Source of the DNA: Streptomyces sp. NP-1717 | GTDB taxonomy: Bacteria > Actinomycetota > Actinomycetes > Streptomycetales > Streptomycetaceae | Assembly (NCBI RefSeq): GCF_022695985.1 | Contig: NZ_JAAPBF010000025.1 | Span: 1-58,446 of the forward strand | Length of the DNA stretch: 58,446 bases | Direction of reading: 5' to 3' | Shown: positions 44,370 to 52,300 of the stretch, piece after piece | How the letters are laid out: every line of letters begins with the position of its first letter | How positions within the stretch are numbered: the first letter of the stretch is position 1 | The notes under the pieces: generated by a model | What the model was told of the DNA's origin: nothing | Database searches by the model: none | Seen by the model: the letters and a program-made list of their open reading frames with translations, nothing else | Made by a program: the position numbers and the translations under genes

Positions 44370-45593
44370 TCACGCGGAGGAAGAGCGGACGAAGCACGTG
44401 CCCTTCTCGCCCGGGAAAAGATGAGGCGCCAGACCGATGGCGAAGTCGCGGATGAGTACGTCGACGTCCAGATACGTCTTGGCGCGGCACTCCTCGAAGT
44501 TCTTGTCGACGCCCGCGATGAAGTCCCCCTTGTCGAACGGCTGGAACCGCTTCATCCGGGGATCGGAGTCCAGCGCCGCCAGCGTCATCCTCATCGGGTC
44601 GTAGACGACGAAGAAGTCCGCGTCCGCGCCGCTGCCGATGGCCTCCTCGTAGTCGTACGCCCTTCCGTTGGGGCCGTCGTTGTCGCGGGCGAAGACATTG
44701 CCCGCGCCGAGTTTCGTGAGCAGACGGCCCGTGAGGGTCTCCTCGCCGTGTCCGTGGACGAACTCGCAGCCACGCTCCGCCGAGACGCAGAGATAGCCGG
44801 CCTCACGGCCGTCGACCTTGCCGGAGACCGTGGAGACGACCTTGTCGAACCTGGACTTGATGGCCTCGAACTCGGCGTTCGCGGCGCCTTCGGCGTTGTA
44901 GAAGGCCGCGACCATCTTGATCCACTCGGCGGAGGCCAGGGCGTGCTCCTCCATCCGGTTCGACACGCTGATGCCCGGCAGGCCGGTGGAGCGGGCGTTG
45001 CTGACGTCGTCGAATCCCTCGCCGAATCCGGACATCAGGATGGCCTGCGTCCGGAGGCCGAGGACCGCCTCCCGGTCGAGATCGGTGTATTCGCCGATCG
45101 ACATCGGGTTGCCCGCGTCCTCGACCACCCCCGCGTACCACGCGTCGGTCTCGGCGCTGCCGAGAAGTTGTCCGCTGAGGCCGGTGACGGTGTCGTTCTT
45201 GCCGAGGCGGTCCACCATGGCGAGCGCGTTGAACGAGGTGACCGACACCTTCGTCACCGGGACCTGGACGAACAGCGCGTTGGACAGGTCTCCCGTGGCC
45301 TTCGGTTTCGGGGTGCCGCACTGGTGGAGCACGTATCTGAGTGGATCGCCGCCCGCTTTCTCGGTGTCCGCCAGGGTGATGGTCTTGTAGGAGTCGTGGT
45401 AGCTGATGTCCCACAGCTCGGACTCGTCGACCGTGCTCTTGTCCGGGAAGTAGTCCCGGCCTTCGGCGTAGTCGGTGACACAGCCCTCCGGACCGTCCTG
45501 GGCCTTCGATTCGCCGGGCCCGGAGCCTCCGCAGCCGGTGAGGGCGATCGACAGGCCAAGCAGTACGGCGGCGATACGGATCATCTTCTTCAC
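44370..45593 (-). CDS. ABC transporter substrate-binding lipoprotein (siderophore/metal type)
   Basis: 407 residues. Signal peptide with lipobox L-T-G-C (Cys21). The mature protein has the two-lobe periplasmic-binding plan of helical-backbone (class III) binding proteins: VSVTSFNALAMVDRLGKNDTVTGLSG, VLGLRTQAILMSGFGEGFDDVSN and GLPGISVSNRMEEHALASAEWIKMVAAFYN. Six or so Cys, including DYAEGRDYFPDK-preceding EGCVTDY and SAERGCEF, could give disulfides. With the BtuC/FecD-like permease and ATPase upstream it forms a complete importer for a siderophore, heme or corrinoid; the ligand is not determined. It is 63 bases after the ATPase gene. Confidence 0.9.
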   Translation of the reverse strand: MKKMIRIAAVLLGLSIALTGCGGSGPGESKAQDGPEGCVTDYAEGRDYFPDKSTVDESELWDISYHDSYKTITLADTEKAGGDPLRYVLHQCGTPKPKATGDLSNALFVQVPVTKVSVTSFNALAMVDRLGKNDTVTGLSGQLLGSAETDAWYAGVVEDAGNPMSIGEYTDLDREAVLGLRTQAILMSGFGEGFDDVSNARSTGLPGISVSNRMEEHALASAEWIKMVAAFYNAEGAANAEFEAIKSRFDKVVSTVSGKVDGREAGYLCVSAERGCEFVHGHGEETLTGRLLTKLGAGNVFARDNDGPNGRAYDYEEAIGSGADADFFVVYDPMRMTLAALDSDPRMKRFQPFDKGDFIAGVDKNFEECRAKTYLDVDVLIRDFAIGLAPHLFPGEKGTCFVRSSSA

Positions 45594-45656
45594 AGTGGTG
45601 CACTCCTGTGGGTCCAGGTACGGGGCGGTCGGTGCGCCGGGCGGGGTGTGGTGCGG

Positions 45657-46721
45657 TCAGGAATCGGGCGTCGGCCGGTGGGGCGTGGCCTTTTGACGCA
45701 GGTGTACGACGAGGGAGCCGAAGCCGCTCCCCTCCGCGTGCGCCGTGGCCGGTGGGCGCGGATCCTCGAACTTCCAGCGGCACGGCGTGCCGGGATCGAC
45801 CCGTACGACGGGGCCGGAGGTGTCGTAGGTGGCCGCCCAGCCCGCCCGTCTCACGGCGTGCTCGGCCCACTGCCGCAGACGCCCTTCGGCGGCGACGTGG
45901 ACGCGGGCGCCCGGCACACCGTGGTCGGCGACGACGATCGTGGCGGCGGCGTCGTCGAAGGACATGTTGTCTCCGGCGAAGGTCCGGCCGATGAGGCCGC
46001 CGTAGGCGAGGTCCTCCGGTGCGCTCGCCGTCACCGTCGAGCCGGGGCCCACGAGCCACACCTGGTCGGCGCGGCGCAGAGCGAAGCCCAGGTCGTGGGT
46101 GGACAGGACGATCGCCGCGCCGGTGGTCGCGGTGAGCCCGGTCAGCATCGCCGCCAGTTCGATGCGGCGCGCGACGTCGAGGAACGCCGTCGGCTCGTCG
46201 AGCACCAGCACCGCCGGCTCCTGCGCGAGAGCCCGGGCCACCATCACACGCTGCCGCTCCCCGTCGGACAGATCGCTCAGCGGCCGGTGGCGCAGTGCCT
46301 CGACCCCGGCGTCGCTCAGGGCCCGGTCGACGGCTGTGCGGTCCTCCCGGGTCTCGCGGCCGAGCCATGAGCGGTACGGCAGCCGGCCCAGCGCCACCAC
46401 GGCCTCGACGTTCATCAGTCCCACGTCGACCGGTTCGGTGAGCGTGACCGCGAGCCGCCGCGCGCGCTGCCGGGGGGAGAGCGCCGCGAGGTCCGAGCCG
46501 TCGAGCAGTACGCGGCCCGCCAGCGGGGGCTGGGCGCCCACGAGGGTGCGCAGCAGGGTCGACTTGCCCGCGCCGTTGGGGCCGATCAGGGTGATCAGTT
46601 CGCCGGGCCGGGCAACGAGGTTCACGTCGCGGAGCACGGTGACGGCGGGGGCGCGACGGCGGCCGCGGTAGCCGGCGCCGACCGCGACGGCTTCCAGTGC
46701 GGGACGGGCTGTACCGGTCAT
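45657..46721 (-). CDS. ABC transporter ATPase with unusual C-terminal extension
   Basis: 354 residues from the ATG at 46721, which overlaps the permease stop (ATGA). Walker A is G-P-N-G-A-G-K-S-T, the Q-loop segment VTLTEPVDV, signature L-S-D-G-E, Walker B A-V-L-V-L-D-E-P-T, His in S-T-H-D. FecE/BtuD-type import ATPases are about 255-270 residues; this one continues for about 90 more residues (VADHGVPGARVHVAAEGRLRQWAEHAV...WKFEDPRP) with no motif I recognise. The extension could bind a regulator or nucleotide. Confidence 0.92.
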   Translation of the reverse strand: MTGTARPALEAVAVGAGYRGRRRAPAVTVLRDVNLVARPGELITLIGPNGAGKSTLLRTLVGAQPPLAGRVLLDGSDLAALSPRQRARRLAVTLTEPVDVGLMNVEAVVALGRLPYRSWLGRETREDRTAVDRALSDAGVEALRHRPLSDLSDGERQRVMVARALAQEPAVLVLDEPTAFLDVARRIELAAMLTGLTATTGAAIVLSTHDLGFALRRADQVWLVGPGSTVTASAPEDLAYGGLIGRTFAGDNMSFDDAAATIVVADHGVPGARVHVAAEGRLRQWAEHAVRRAGWAATYDTSGPVVRVDPGTPCRWKFEDPRPPATAHAEGSGFGSLVVHLRQKATPHRPTPDS

Positions 46722-47875
46722 CGTCCTTCCCTTCGGGCCCGTCCGGAGAGCAGGACCCAGAGGATCACCGGCGCTCCGACGAACGCGGTGACCGAGTTGA
46801 GCGGCAGGGTCGTGGTGGTGAGGCCGTTGCCGCCGGCGATGTATTCGGCGACGAGGACGATCACGGCCCCGATGAGGGCGCTGGCCGGCAGCACCAGGCG
46901 GTGGTCGGCGGTGCGCAGAAGGCCGCGGGCCAGATGCGGCGCGGCGAGCCCGACGAATCCGATGGCGCCGCAGTAGGCGGTGGTGACTCCGGAGAGCACG
47001 GCGACGCTGCCGAGGGAGAGGAGGTGGACCCGCCGGACGCTGATGCCGAGACTGCCCGCGTACCGCTCGCCCAGCAGCAGGGCGTTCAGGGGCTGGGCGA
47101 GGAAGACCGAGAGCCCGAGGACGGCGCCACACACCGCGGCGATCATCCCCAACTCGTCCCAGGTGACGTTGCGCACCGAGCCGCGAGTGAAGGTGGTCAG
47201 CGCCTGCAACCGGTCCGGATCGGTGTAGTAGATCAGCATGTCGACGGCGGCCCCGGCCAGATAGCCGAGCATGACGCCGACGACGAGGACGACGACCGGG
47301 TCACCGACGCGCCGGGCGACACCCAGGGCGACGACGAGCACCCCGGCCGCACCGGCGACGGCGGCGCCGGTGACGCCGAGTTGGCTGAGCACGCCCAGCC
47401 CGGCCAGCCATCCCACGCCGCCGGTGCCCAGGATGACGACGGAGGCCCCCAGGATGGCGCCGGAGCTGACCCCGAGGACGAACGGGTCGGCCAGCGGATT
47501 GCGGAACAGGGTCTGCATCTGGACCCCGCCGACCGCGAGTGCGGAGCCGGCGAGCAGTCCGGCGACGACCTTCGGCAGCCGGGCGTCCATGACGATGGTG
47601 CGGTTGATCTCGGACCCGGCCCCCCGGCCGGTGAGGATCCCTATCACCTCCCCGATCGGTATGGCGACCGAGCCCTGCGCGATCAGGACGACGACGGCGC
47701 CGAGAAGCAGGAGGACAAGCAGAAGGAACAGTCCTCCCACGTATCCGGCGCGTCGGCGCCGTCCCGACCTGCCCGGCGGTCGCGGCGGTCGCGGTGGCGG
47801 GGGCACGACGTCTCGCCCGGTCGTGTCCTCCGCATTCTCGGTCGTGTCCCCGACACCCGTGGCACTGTCCGGCAC
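46718..47875 (-). CDS. FecCD/BtuC-family ABC transporter permease
   Basis: 385 residues from a GTG at 47875; other in-frame starts exist upstream but are not supported. A 45-residue Pro/Arg-rich cytoplasmic start is followed by about 9-10 membrane segments. Family motifs: R-L-P-K-V-V-A-G-L-L-A-G-S-A-L-A-V-G-G, FRNPLADPFVLGVSSGA, LGERYAGSLGISV, GFVGLAAPHLAR and P-A-S-A-L-I-G-A. Only one permease gene is present, so it should act as a homodimer. First gene of the operon permease-ATPase-binding protein. Confidence 0.93.
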   Translation of the reverse strand: MPDSATGVGDTTENAEDTTGRDVVPPPPRPPRPPGRSGRRRRAGYVGGLFLLLVLLLLGAVVVLIAQGSVAIPIGEVIGILTGRGAGSEINRTIVMDARLPKVVAGLLAGSALAVGGVQMQTLFRNPLADPFVLGVSSGAILGASVVILGTGGVGWLAGLGVLSQLGVTGAAVAGAAGVLVVALGVARRVGDPVVVLVVGVMLGYLAGAAVDMLIYYTDPDRLQALTTFTRGSVRNVTWDELGMIAAVCGAVLGLSVFLAQPLNALLLGERYAGSLGISVRRVHLLSLGSVAVLSGVTTAYCGAIGFVGLAAPHLARGLLRTADHRLVLPASALIGAVIVLVAEYIAGGNGLTTTTLPLNSVTAFVGAPVILWVLLSGRARREGR

Positions 47876-48040
47876 GGTGCACCCTGTTCTGTCACTCCGC
47901 TCGGTGCGGAACCAACTGTCACGGTGCAAGTCGTTCGGAACCGGGGCCGAGTTCCCGCGGCGCCCGGAAACACGACGTTCCCGAATCGGCCGGGCCGGGG
48001 GAACTCTCCGGGCCGCCCGCCCGACGTGTTGGGTGGACCC

Positions 48041-48080
48041 CCGTCGTACGGCACGGGCTCCCGTCGTACGGCACGGGCTC
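48041..48080. repeat. Perfect 20-bp tandem duplication
   Basis: Positions 48041-48060 and 48061-48080 are identical (CCGTCGTACGGCACGGGCTC). Each unit contains GTCGTACG-type symmetry (CGTACG palindrome). It lies in the divergent region between the permease and methyltransferase genes, 45 bases upstream of the latter, and may be a duplicated operator or a recent slippage event. Confidence 0.8.
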
Positions 48081-48124
48081 CCCGCCGTGCCCGACGGCGA
48101 CTCGACCTTCCAGGAGGACCGTTC

Positions 48125-48880
48125 ATGGAGAAGCACGGGCCGGAGACATACGGCGAACTGAACGCCGACGTGTACGACGAGTGGCACGACATCGACCCCA
48201 CGGACGCGGTCGCGTTCCTCGCCCAGCTGGTCGGGGAGGGGCCCGCGGGACCGGTCCTCGAACTGGCTGTGGGCACCGGCCGGGTGACGATCCCGCTGGC
48301 GGCGGAGGGGATCGACCTGCGCGGGGTCGACGCCTCGGAGGCGATGGTGGCACGCATGCGTGCCAAGCCGGGCGGTGACCGGATCCCGGTGACCATCGGC
48401 GACATGGCGGACGTCGACCCGGGTACCGACGACCGGTTCGCGATGGTGTTCGTCGTGTTCTCCACGTTCTTCTTCCTGATGACCCAGGAGGAGCAGGTGC
48501 GCTGCTTCGCCAACGCGGCGCGCCGGCTGCTGCCCGGCGGCCGGTTCGTCCTGGAGTGCCCGACGCCGGACGTGGCGCGTTACGACCGCGACCAGCGCGT
48601 GGAGGCGCACCAGGTGGGTGTTGACCACGTACGTCTCACCACGGTCCGTCACGACCCCGTCGGGCAGCGCTTCCTGGGCCAGCACGTACTGATCACGAAC
48701 GACGGAATCCGGCTGGCGCCCGCGTTCATGCGCTACGCGTGGCCCAGCGAACTCGACCTGATGGCCCGTCTGGCGGGCCTGGAATCCGTCGGCCGGTGGG
48801 GCGGCTGGCGCGGTGAGCCGTTCACCGGCGAGGGCAACTACGTGACCGTCTACGAGAAGCCCGCGACGCCGGCTTCCTGA
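48125..48880 (+). CDS. Class I SAM-dependent methyltransferase
   Basis: 251 residues from the ATG at 48125 (AGGAGG 7 bases upstream). SAM-binding motif I is V-L-E-L-A-V-G-T-G-R (about 42-51), then acidic VDASEAM, motif II-like F-A-M-V-F-V-V-F-S-T and LLPGGRFVLECPTPD. The protein begins YGELNADVYDEWHD, common in small-molecule methyltransferases. Substrate unknown. Divergent from the ABC importer; no obvious operon partner. Confidence 0.9.
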   Translation: MEKHGPETYGELNADVYDEWHDIDPTDAVAFLAQLVGEGPAGPVLELAVGTGRVTIPLAAEGIDLRGVDASEAMVARMRAKPGGDRIPVTIGDMADVDPGTDDRFAMVFVVFSTFFFLMTQEEQVRCFANAARRLLPGGRFVLECPTPDVARYDRDQRVEAHQVGVDHVRLTTVRHDPVGQRFLGQHVLITNDGIRLAPAFMRYAWPSELDLMARLAGLESVGRWGGWRGEPFTGEGNYVTVYEKPATPAS

Positions 48881-48895
48881 CCGTCCGGGGGGACA

Positions 48896-48923
48896 GGGGC
48901 TTCGCGGAGTTCCGCGGTGCCCC
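48896..48923. terminator. Bidirectional hairpin terminator
   Basis: CGCGGA-GT-TCCGCG inner stem (48903-48916) enclosed by GGGGC/GCCCC (48896-48900 with 48919-48923), between convergent methyltransferase and MFS genes. Confidence 0.7.
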
Positions 48924-48927
48924 GGTC

Positions 48928-50172
48928 TCACACCGGTGCGCCCACCCCCGACCTCTTCCCGCTCGGCCGGCGCGTGGCCACGAGGAAGACCAGCGGCGGC
49001 AGCAGGACGCACTGCGCGGCGACGACCAGCCAGAACCCCGGAAGCAGCCCCGCCCGCTCGAACAGCCCGTACACGGCGCCGCCGATCACACCGCTCAGCA
49101 ACGCGCCCACACCGACCGCCAGTCGCTGCTGGCCGAACGTCACCGCCGCCGAACGTTCCGACAACTCCAGCGCCTCCAGTTCGTTCTTGAGGAACAGCAC
49201 CCCGGTGCCGACGCTCATCGCCGCCGCGCCGGCCGCCACACCGGCGGGACGGCCGGTGGCGAACGCGGCCATGCCGAGCGCCATGAAGGAGAAGCCGAAC
49301 GCCATCGCGACCGAGTGGCGCGTGCGGCCCACCCACCGGGCCGCCAGCGGCTGGACCACCGCCAGGCCGAGCGAGTAGCCCATCATGATCGCGCCGTAGA
49401 GGGCCGTGGCCAGCCGCCCGTCCGCGTACACGGACAGGTATTGGTAGAACTGCATGTACAGGTAGTGGGTGAGTGCCGTCACCGCGAAGGGCACGCGGGC
49501 CAGACCGCGCAGCACCCGCCGGAAGGGCTCCACGGCCGGCTGCCCGCCCTCGGCCGGACGCTCGGGGCGCAGGAGGGCGTGGCCGGCCATGAGCACCGAG
49601 TAGAGGACCGTACTGAGCGTGAACAGCAGGGCGGGCTCGTGGAGGAACAGCGCCCCGGCCACCGGCCCCAGCGCGATGCCGAGGTTGCCGGCGGCGTTGC
49701 CCGCGGACACCACCTGCGGGCGCTGTTCGGCCGTCGCCGACTGCACCAGGTACGCGCGGTACGCGGGGGAGTAGAGCGCCCCCGCGCCGCAGCTGAGGAA
49801 GAGGGCCACCACCATCAGCGCGGGTTCGCCCATCCCGCCCAGGTAGGTCAGCGCGCCCAGGGTGTACAGACAGGTGGCGACCAGCAGGGAGCGCTTCAGC
49901 CCGATCCGCTCGGCGAGCGCGGCGGTGAACGGCGCGCTCGCGAACTGTACGAGCGTGGCCGCGCCGAGAATGACGCCGACCTGCGCGATCCCGATGCCCA
50001 GTCGCTCACGCAGCAGAACGGCGAGGTACGGGTATACGGCGAACGTACCGATGTTGACGAGCAACCCGCCTACCAGCAGCGCGAGTTGGGCGCCGGACAG
50101 GACGCGCCACGCCCGGAGGGCCGGGAAGCGCGCCCGGCGGGTGCTCGCGGAGGGCGGTGTCGACGTGGTCAT
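48928..50172 (-). CDS. MFS transporter
   Basis: 414 residues, about 12 membrane segments. The conserved loop after segment 2 reads ALAERIGLKRSLLVAT (G-x-x-x-D/E-R-x-G-x-K/R form), and segment 5 has GNAAGNLGIALGPVAGALF with the Gly/Pro pattern of drug exporters. It resembles MdtH/EmrD-type exporters; the substrate is unknown. Convergent with the methyltransferase and 102 bases before the next minus-strand gene's stop. Confidence 0.9.
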   Translation of the reverse strand: MTTSTPPSASTRRARFPALRAWRVLSGAQLALLVGGLLVNIGTFAVYPYLAVLLRERLGIGIAQVGVILGAATLVQFASAPFTAALAERIGLKRSLLVATCLYTLGALTYLGGMGEPALMVVALFLSCGAGALYSPAYRAYLVQSATAEQRPQVVSAGNAAGNLGIALGPVAGALFLHEPALLFTLSTVLYSVLMAGHALLRPERPAEGGQPAVEPFRRVLRGLARVPFAVTALTHYLYMQFYQYLSVYADGRLATALYGAIMMGYSLGLAVVQPLAARWVGRTRHSVAMAFGFSFMALGMAAFATGRPAGVAAGAAAMSVGTGVLFLKNELEALELSERSAAVTFGQQRLAVGVGALLSGVIGGAVYGLFERAGLLPGFWLVVAAQCVLLPPLVFLVATRRPSGKRSGVGAPV

Positions 50173-50274
50173 CGCCGGCCGGCCCCGGGCCGGGCGCGTT
50201 CGCGTCCACGCATTGCCGCCTCCCTGATTTCCCCGAATCCGCCGGGTGCCCGGCGGCGCGCGGCCGACGCGGCG

Positions 50275-51444
50275 TCAGACCCGGTCGGTCGCGTCGGTCA
50301 CCTCAGCCGCGCCCGTCCCCGCAGCCGGGTCGGTCGCATCGTTCGCCTCAGCCGTGTCCGTCCCCGCAGCCGCGCGGGCCGGGGGCTTCGCCGTGCCGGT
50401 CGCCCGGGGCCGGAGTCTGACGACGACGGCGACCACGGCCAGCGTGAACAGCGCCAGGCCCGCCCAGATCACCCATTTGTGCGGCCACGGCACGAGAGAG
50501 CCGGCATCGGGCGAGCGCCCGCCGTCCACACCGGTGACGACGACCGCCACCAGCCCCACGACGGTGGCTCCCACCACGATCCTGCCGAACAGCCGCGCAC
50601 TGATCGGCAACGCGGCGTCGCGACGCCGGTCGCCGCGCAGTCGCAGGCGCTCGCCCGGGCGGGCCGGTGCCATCAGACGGACCAGGAGCAGCACGGCGAT
50701 CGGGATCTGCAGGGCCCACACCATGGTGCGGAAGGGGCCGTCGAACCACGCCTGGCTGCTGTACAGCAGGGTGTGCCAGGCGCTGAGGACGTAGACGACG
50801 ATGACGAACCGGTGCAGTGCCAGCCACATGCGCGATCCGGTGCGGTGCCGCAGATAGAACGCGAGACCCAGCGGGAGGGCCAGGTACATCGCGAGCAGGC
50901 CGATCAGGATGGCGACACGGCCGGTGCCCGTGGCGTAGCCGCCGGGTACGAAGACGTCGACGAACGCGGTCCAGACACTGCGTCCGAGCGACCACTGATC
51001 CTGGTTGGTCCGGATCTGGTCGGTGAAGAAGAAGAACGCGTGCATGAACATCAGACCGATGGTGGTCAGGCTCGTCGTGCGGTGCCACTTCTCCAGCCGC
51101 GTCCCGGGCAGCAGGCGCCAGCGGGGTCTCGGCCCCGAACGCAGCAGACCGAATATCACGGTCACGTAGGCCCACAGCATCGCCGACCAGCCGAACGCCT
51201 GGCACATCCAGTACATCCAGAACTCGCCCGCGTCCGCCATGTCCGGCATGAGCTTGACGGTCGCCGAAGTCCCGTTCTCCGCACGGACGTAGAGCAGCCA
51301 GTAGATCAACAGGGTGACCACCAGGGCCAGTGAGGCGTCCGGCACCGCGCCTCGCAGATCGGCCCGCAGCGCCGCCCAGTCGAAGCGAGTGCGCACTCTC
51401 CCCTCACGCGGAGCAGGCGTCATCGATCCCGAGGACTTCGCCAT
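50275..51444 (-). CDS. Ferric-reductase-like membrane protein
   Basis: 389 residues from the ATG at 51444 (GGAG 7 bases upstream). About seven to eight membrane segments. The heme-binding layout of ferric reductase/YedZ proteins is visible: K-W-H-R...M-H-A-F (His 14 apart) and L-H-R...A-W-H-T-L (His 13 apart). There is no FAD/NAD-binding C-terminal module, so it is a membrane heme subunit, not a full NADPH reductase; the tail is an Ala/Thr/Asp-rich linker. Its neighbours suggest copper or iron redox. A DasR-like site lies upstream. Confidence 0.85.
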   Translation of the reverse strand: MAKSSGSMTPAPREGRVRTRFDWAALRADLRGAVPDASLALVVTLLIYWLLYVRAENGTSATVKLMPDMADAGEFWMYWMCQAFGWSAMLWAYVTVIFGLLRSGPRPRWRLLPGTRLEKWHRTTSLTTIGLMFMHAFFFFTDQIRTNQDQWSLGRSVWTAFVDVFVPGGYATGTGRVAILIGLLAMYLALPLGLAFYLRHRTGSRMWLALHRFVIVVYVLSAWHTLLYSSQAWFDGPFRTMVWALQIPIAVLLLVRLMAPARPGERLRLRGDRRRDAALPISARLFGRIVVGATVVGLVAVVVTGVDGGRSPDAGSLVPWPHKWVIWAGLALFTLAVVAVVVRLRPRATGTAKPPARAAAGTDTAEANDATDPAAGTGAAEVTDATDRV

Positions 51445-51508
51445 CACTCAACTCCGGTTTCCCTTATGACGCGCCGCGGGACACCGATGGTGAACAACCC
51501 GGGGCAAC

Positions 51509-51524
51509 GTTGGTCTGTACCACT
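51509..51524. promoter_or_regulatory. dre-like (DasR/GntR-type) operator
   Basis: On the minus strand AGTGGTACAGACCAAC fits the dre palindrome A-n-TGGTCTAGACCA-n-T with mismatches mainly at the centre (TGGT-N4-ACCA). It lies about 65 bases upstream of the ferric-reductase-like gene. DasR or another HutC-type GntR regulator could bind. Confidence 0.4.
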
Positions 51525-51766
51525 TCTCTGCGGTGGAGCGTAACGACGATTTCCCCACCATGGAAGAGAGTGATCCGGCCTCCGCATTTCCCGGCTATTC
51601 GAAAAAAACATCACCATCTCCGGGAACTTATCGGGGGAGTTGAACGACGGGAGTTCGCCGGTCACTCCCGGAAATCGGTCCGGTCGGGAACTCGGTCCGG
51701 GTCCGGGAACTCGGTCCGGTCCGGGCACCGGACGCGGACACCCACCGACACCTTGGACGCGCCCGG
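51525..51766. other. Intergenic region with imperfect direct repeats (51674-51727)
   Basis: With the dre-like site, this fills the gap between the PCuAC-like gene and the reductase gene. It includes an AT-rich patch (A7 at 51602-51608) and three imperfect repeats beginning CGGTCCGG (51674-51690, 51691-51709, 51710-51727, 17-19 bases each). No credible ORF. Confidence 0.5.
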
Positions 51767-52300
51767 TCAGCTGCCCGGGCGCACCACGGTCGCCACCGCT
51801 CGGACGCTGTCACTGTGACGGAAGTGAAGGACGAACGGAACGGCGTCGCCTTCACTCCAGCGAGTCCCTTTCCTGAGCGTGACCATCACGTCCAGGCCGA
51901 ACGGAGACATGGTCAGCGCCGCCCCTGCGGGAACCGCCGCCGAGTCCGCCATTCCCATGGAGTCGCCGCCTCCTCCGTTGCTCCGGTGGCGGCTGAGCAT
52001 GGCCTTCGAAATGGCGGGCGACGTCACGGACACGAGCTCGTCGTCGGCACCGCCCGTGTTCGTCACGGTGAAGAACGCGGCCGTCTCCGTGTTGTCGCTG
52101 TACGGAAGGAAGATGTGCGGATCGCCGACCTCAAGGGCCGGCGGCCTGCCCGCCTGCCCCGCCCCGACCCACTGCGTCAGACCCGCAAGTGTCAGCACAC
52201 AGGCGGTCCACGGGATGAGCCCGGCGTAAAGACCGTCGCGCAGCCGCTCGCGTGTGAGGTGCCATCCCGTCGAACTCCCGGGGGAGGGGCGGTCGGTCAT
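51767..52300 (-). CDS. PCuAC-like copper chaperone, membrane-anchored
   Basis: 177 residues from the ATG at 52300, overlapping the CopA stop (ATGA). One N-terminal membrane segment (about 25-45, LIPWTACVLTLAGLTQWV), no lipobox Cys. The outside domain has the PCuAC beta-sandwich pattern (AAFFTVTNTGGADDELVSVTSP, AAVPAGAALTMSPFGLDVMVTLRKG, VPFVLHFRHSDSV). The classical H-M-x10-M-x21-H-x-M ligand set is altered: the segment H-R-S-N-G-G-G-G-D-S-M-G-M keeps a His and two Met, but the usual H-x-M reads D-V-M. Copper binding may thus differ. Inferred to receive Cu(I) exported by CopA. Confidence 0.82.
   Translation of the reverse strand: MTDRPSPGSSTGWHLTRERLRDGLYAGLIPWTACVLTLAGLTQWVGAGQAGRPPALEVGDPHIFLPYSDNTETAAFFTVTNTGGADDELVSVTSPAISKAMLSRHRSNGGGGDSMGMADSAAVPAGAALTMSPFGLDVMVTLRKGTRWSEGDAVPFVLHFRHSDSVRAVATVVRPGS

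Noticed and set aside
47876..48124. Possible cobalamin riboswitch before the BtuC-like permease.
   Set aside because: I looked for the GCCACTG B12-box and conserved core in the minus-strand leader and did not find them.
51444..51728. 94-codon minus-strand ORF in the intergenic region before the reductase-like gene.
   Set aside because: Pro/Arg-rich composition follows the imperfect CGGTCCGG repeats; no ribosome site, and it overlaps the likely promoter and dre-like site.
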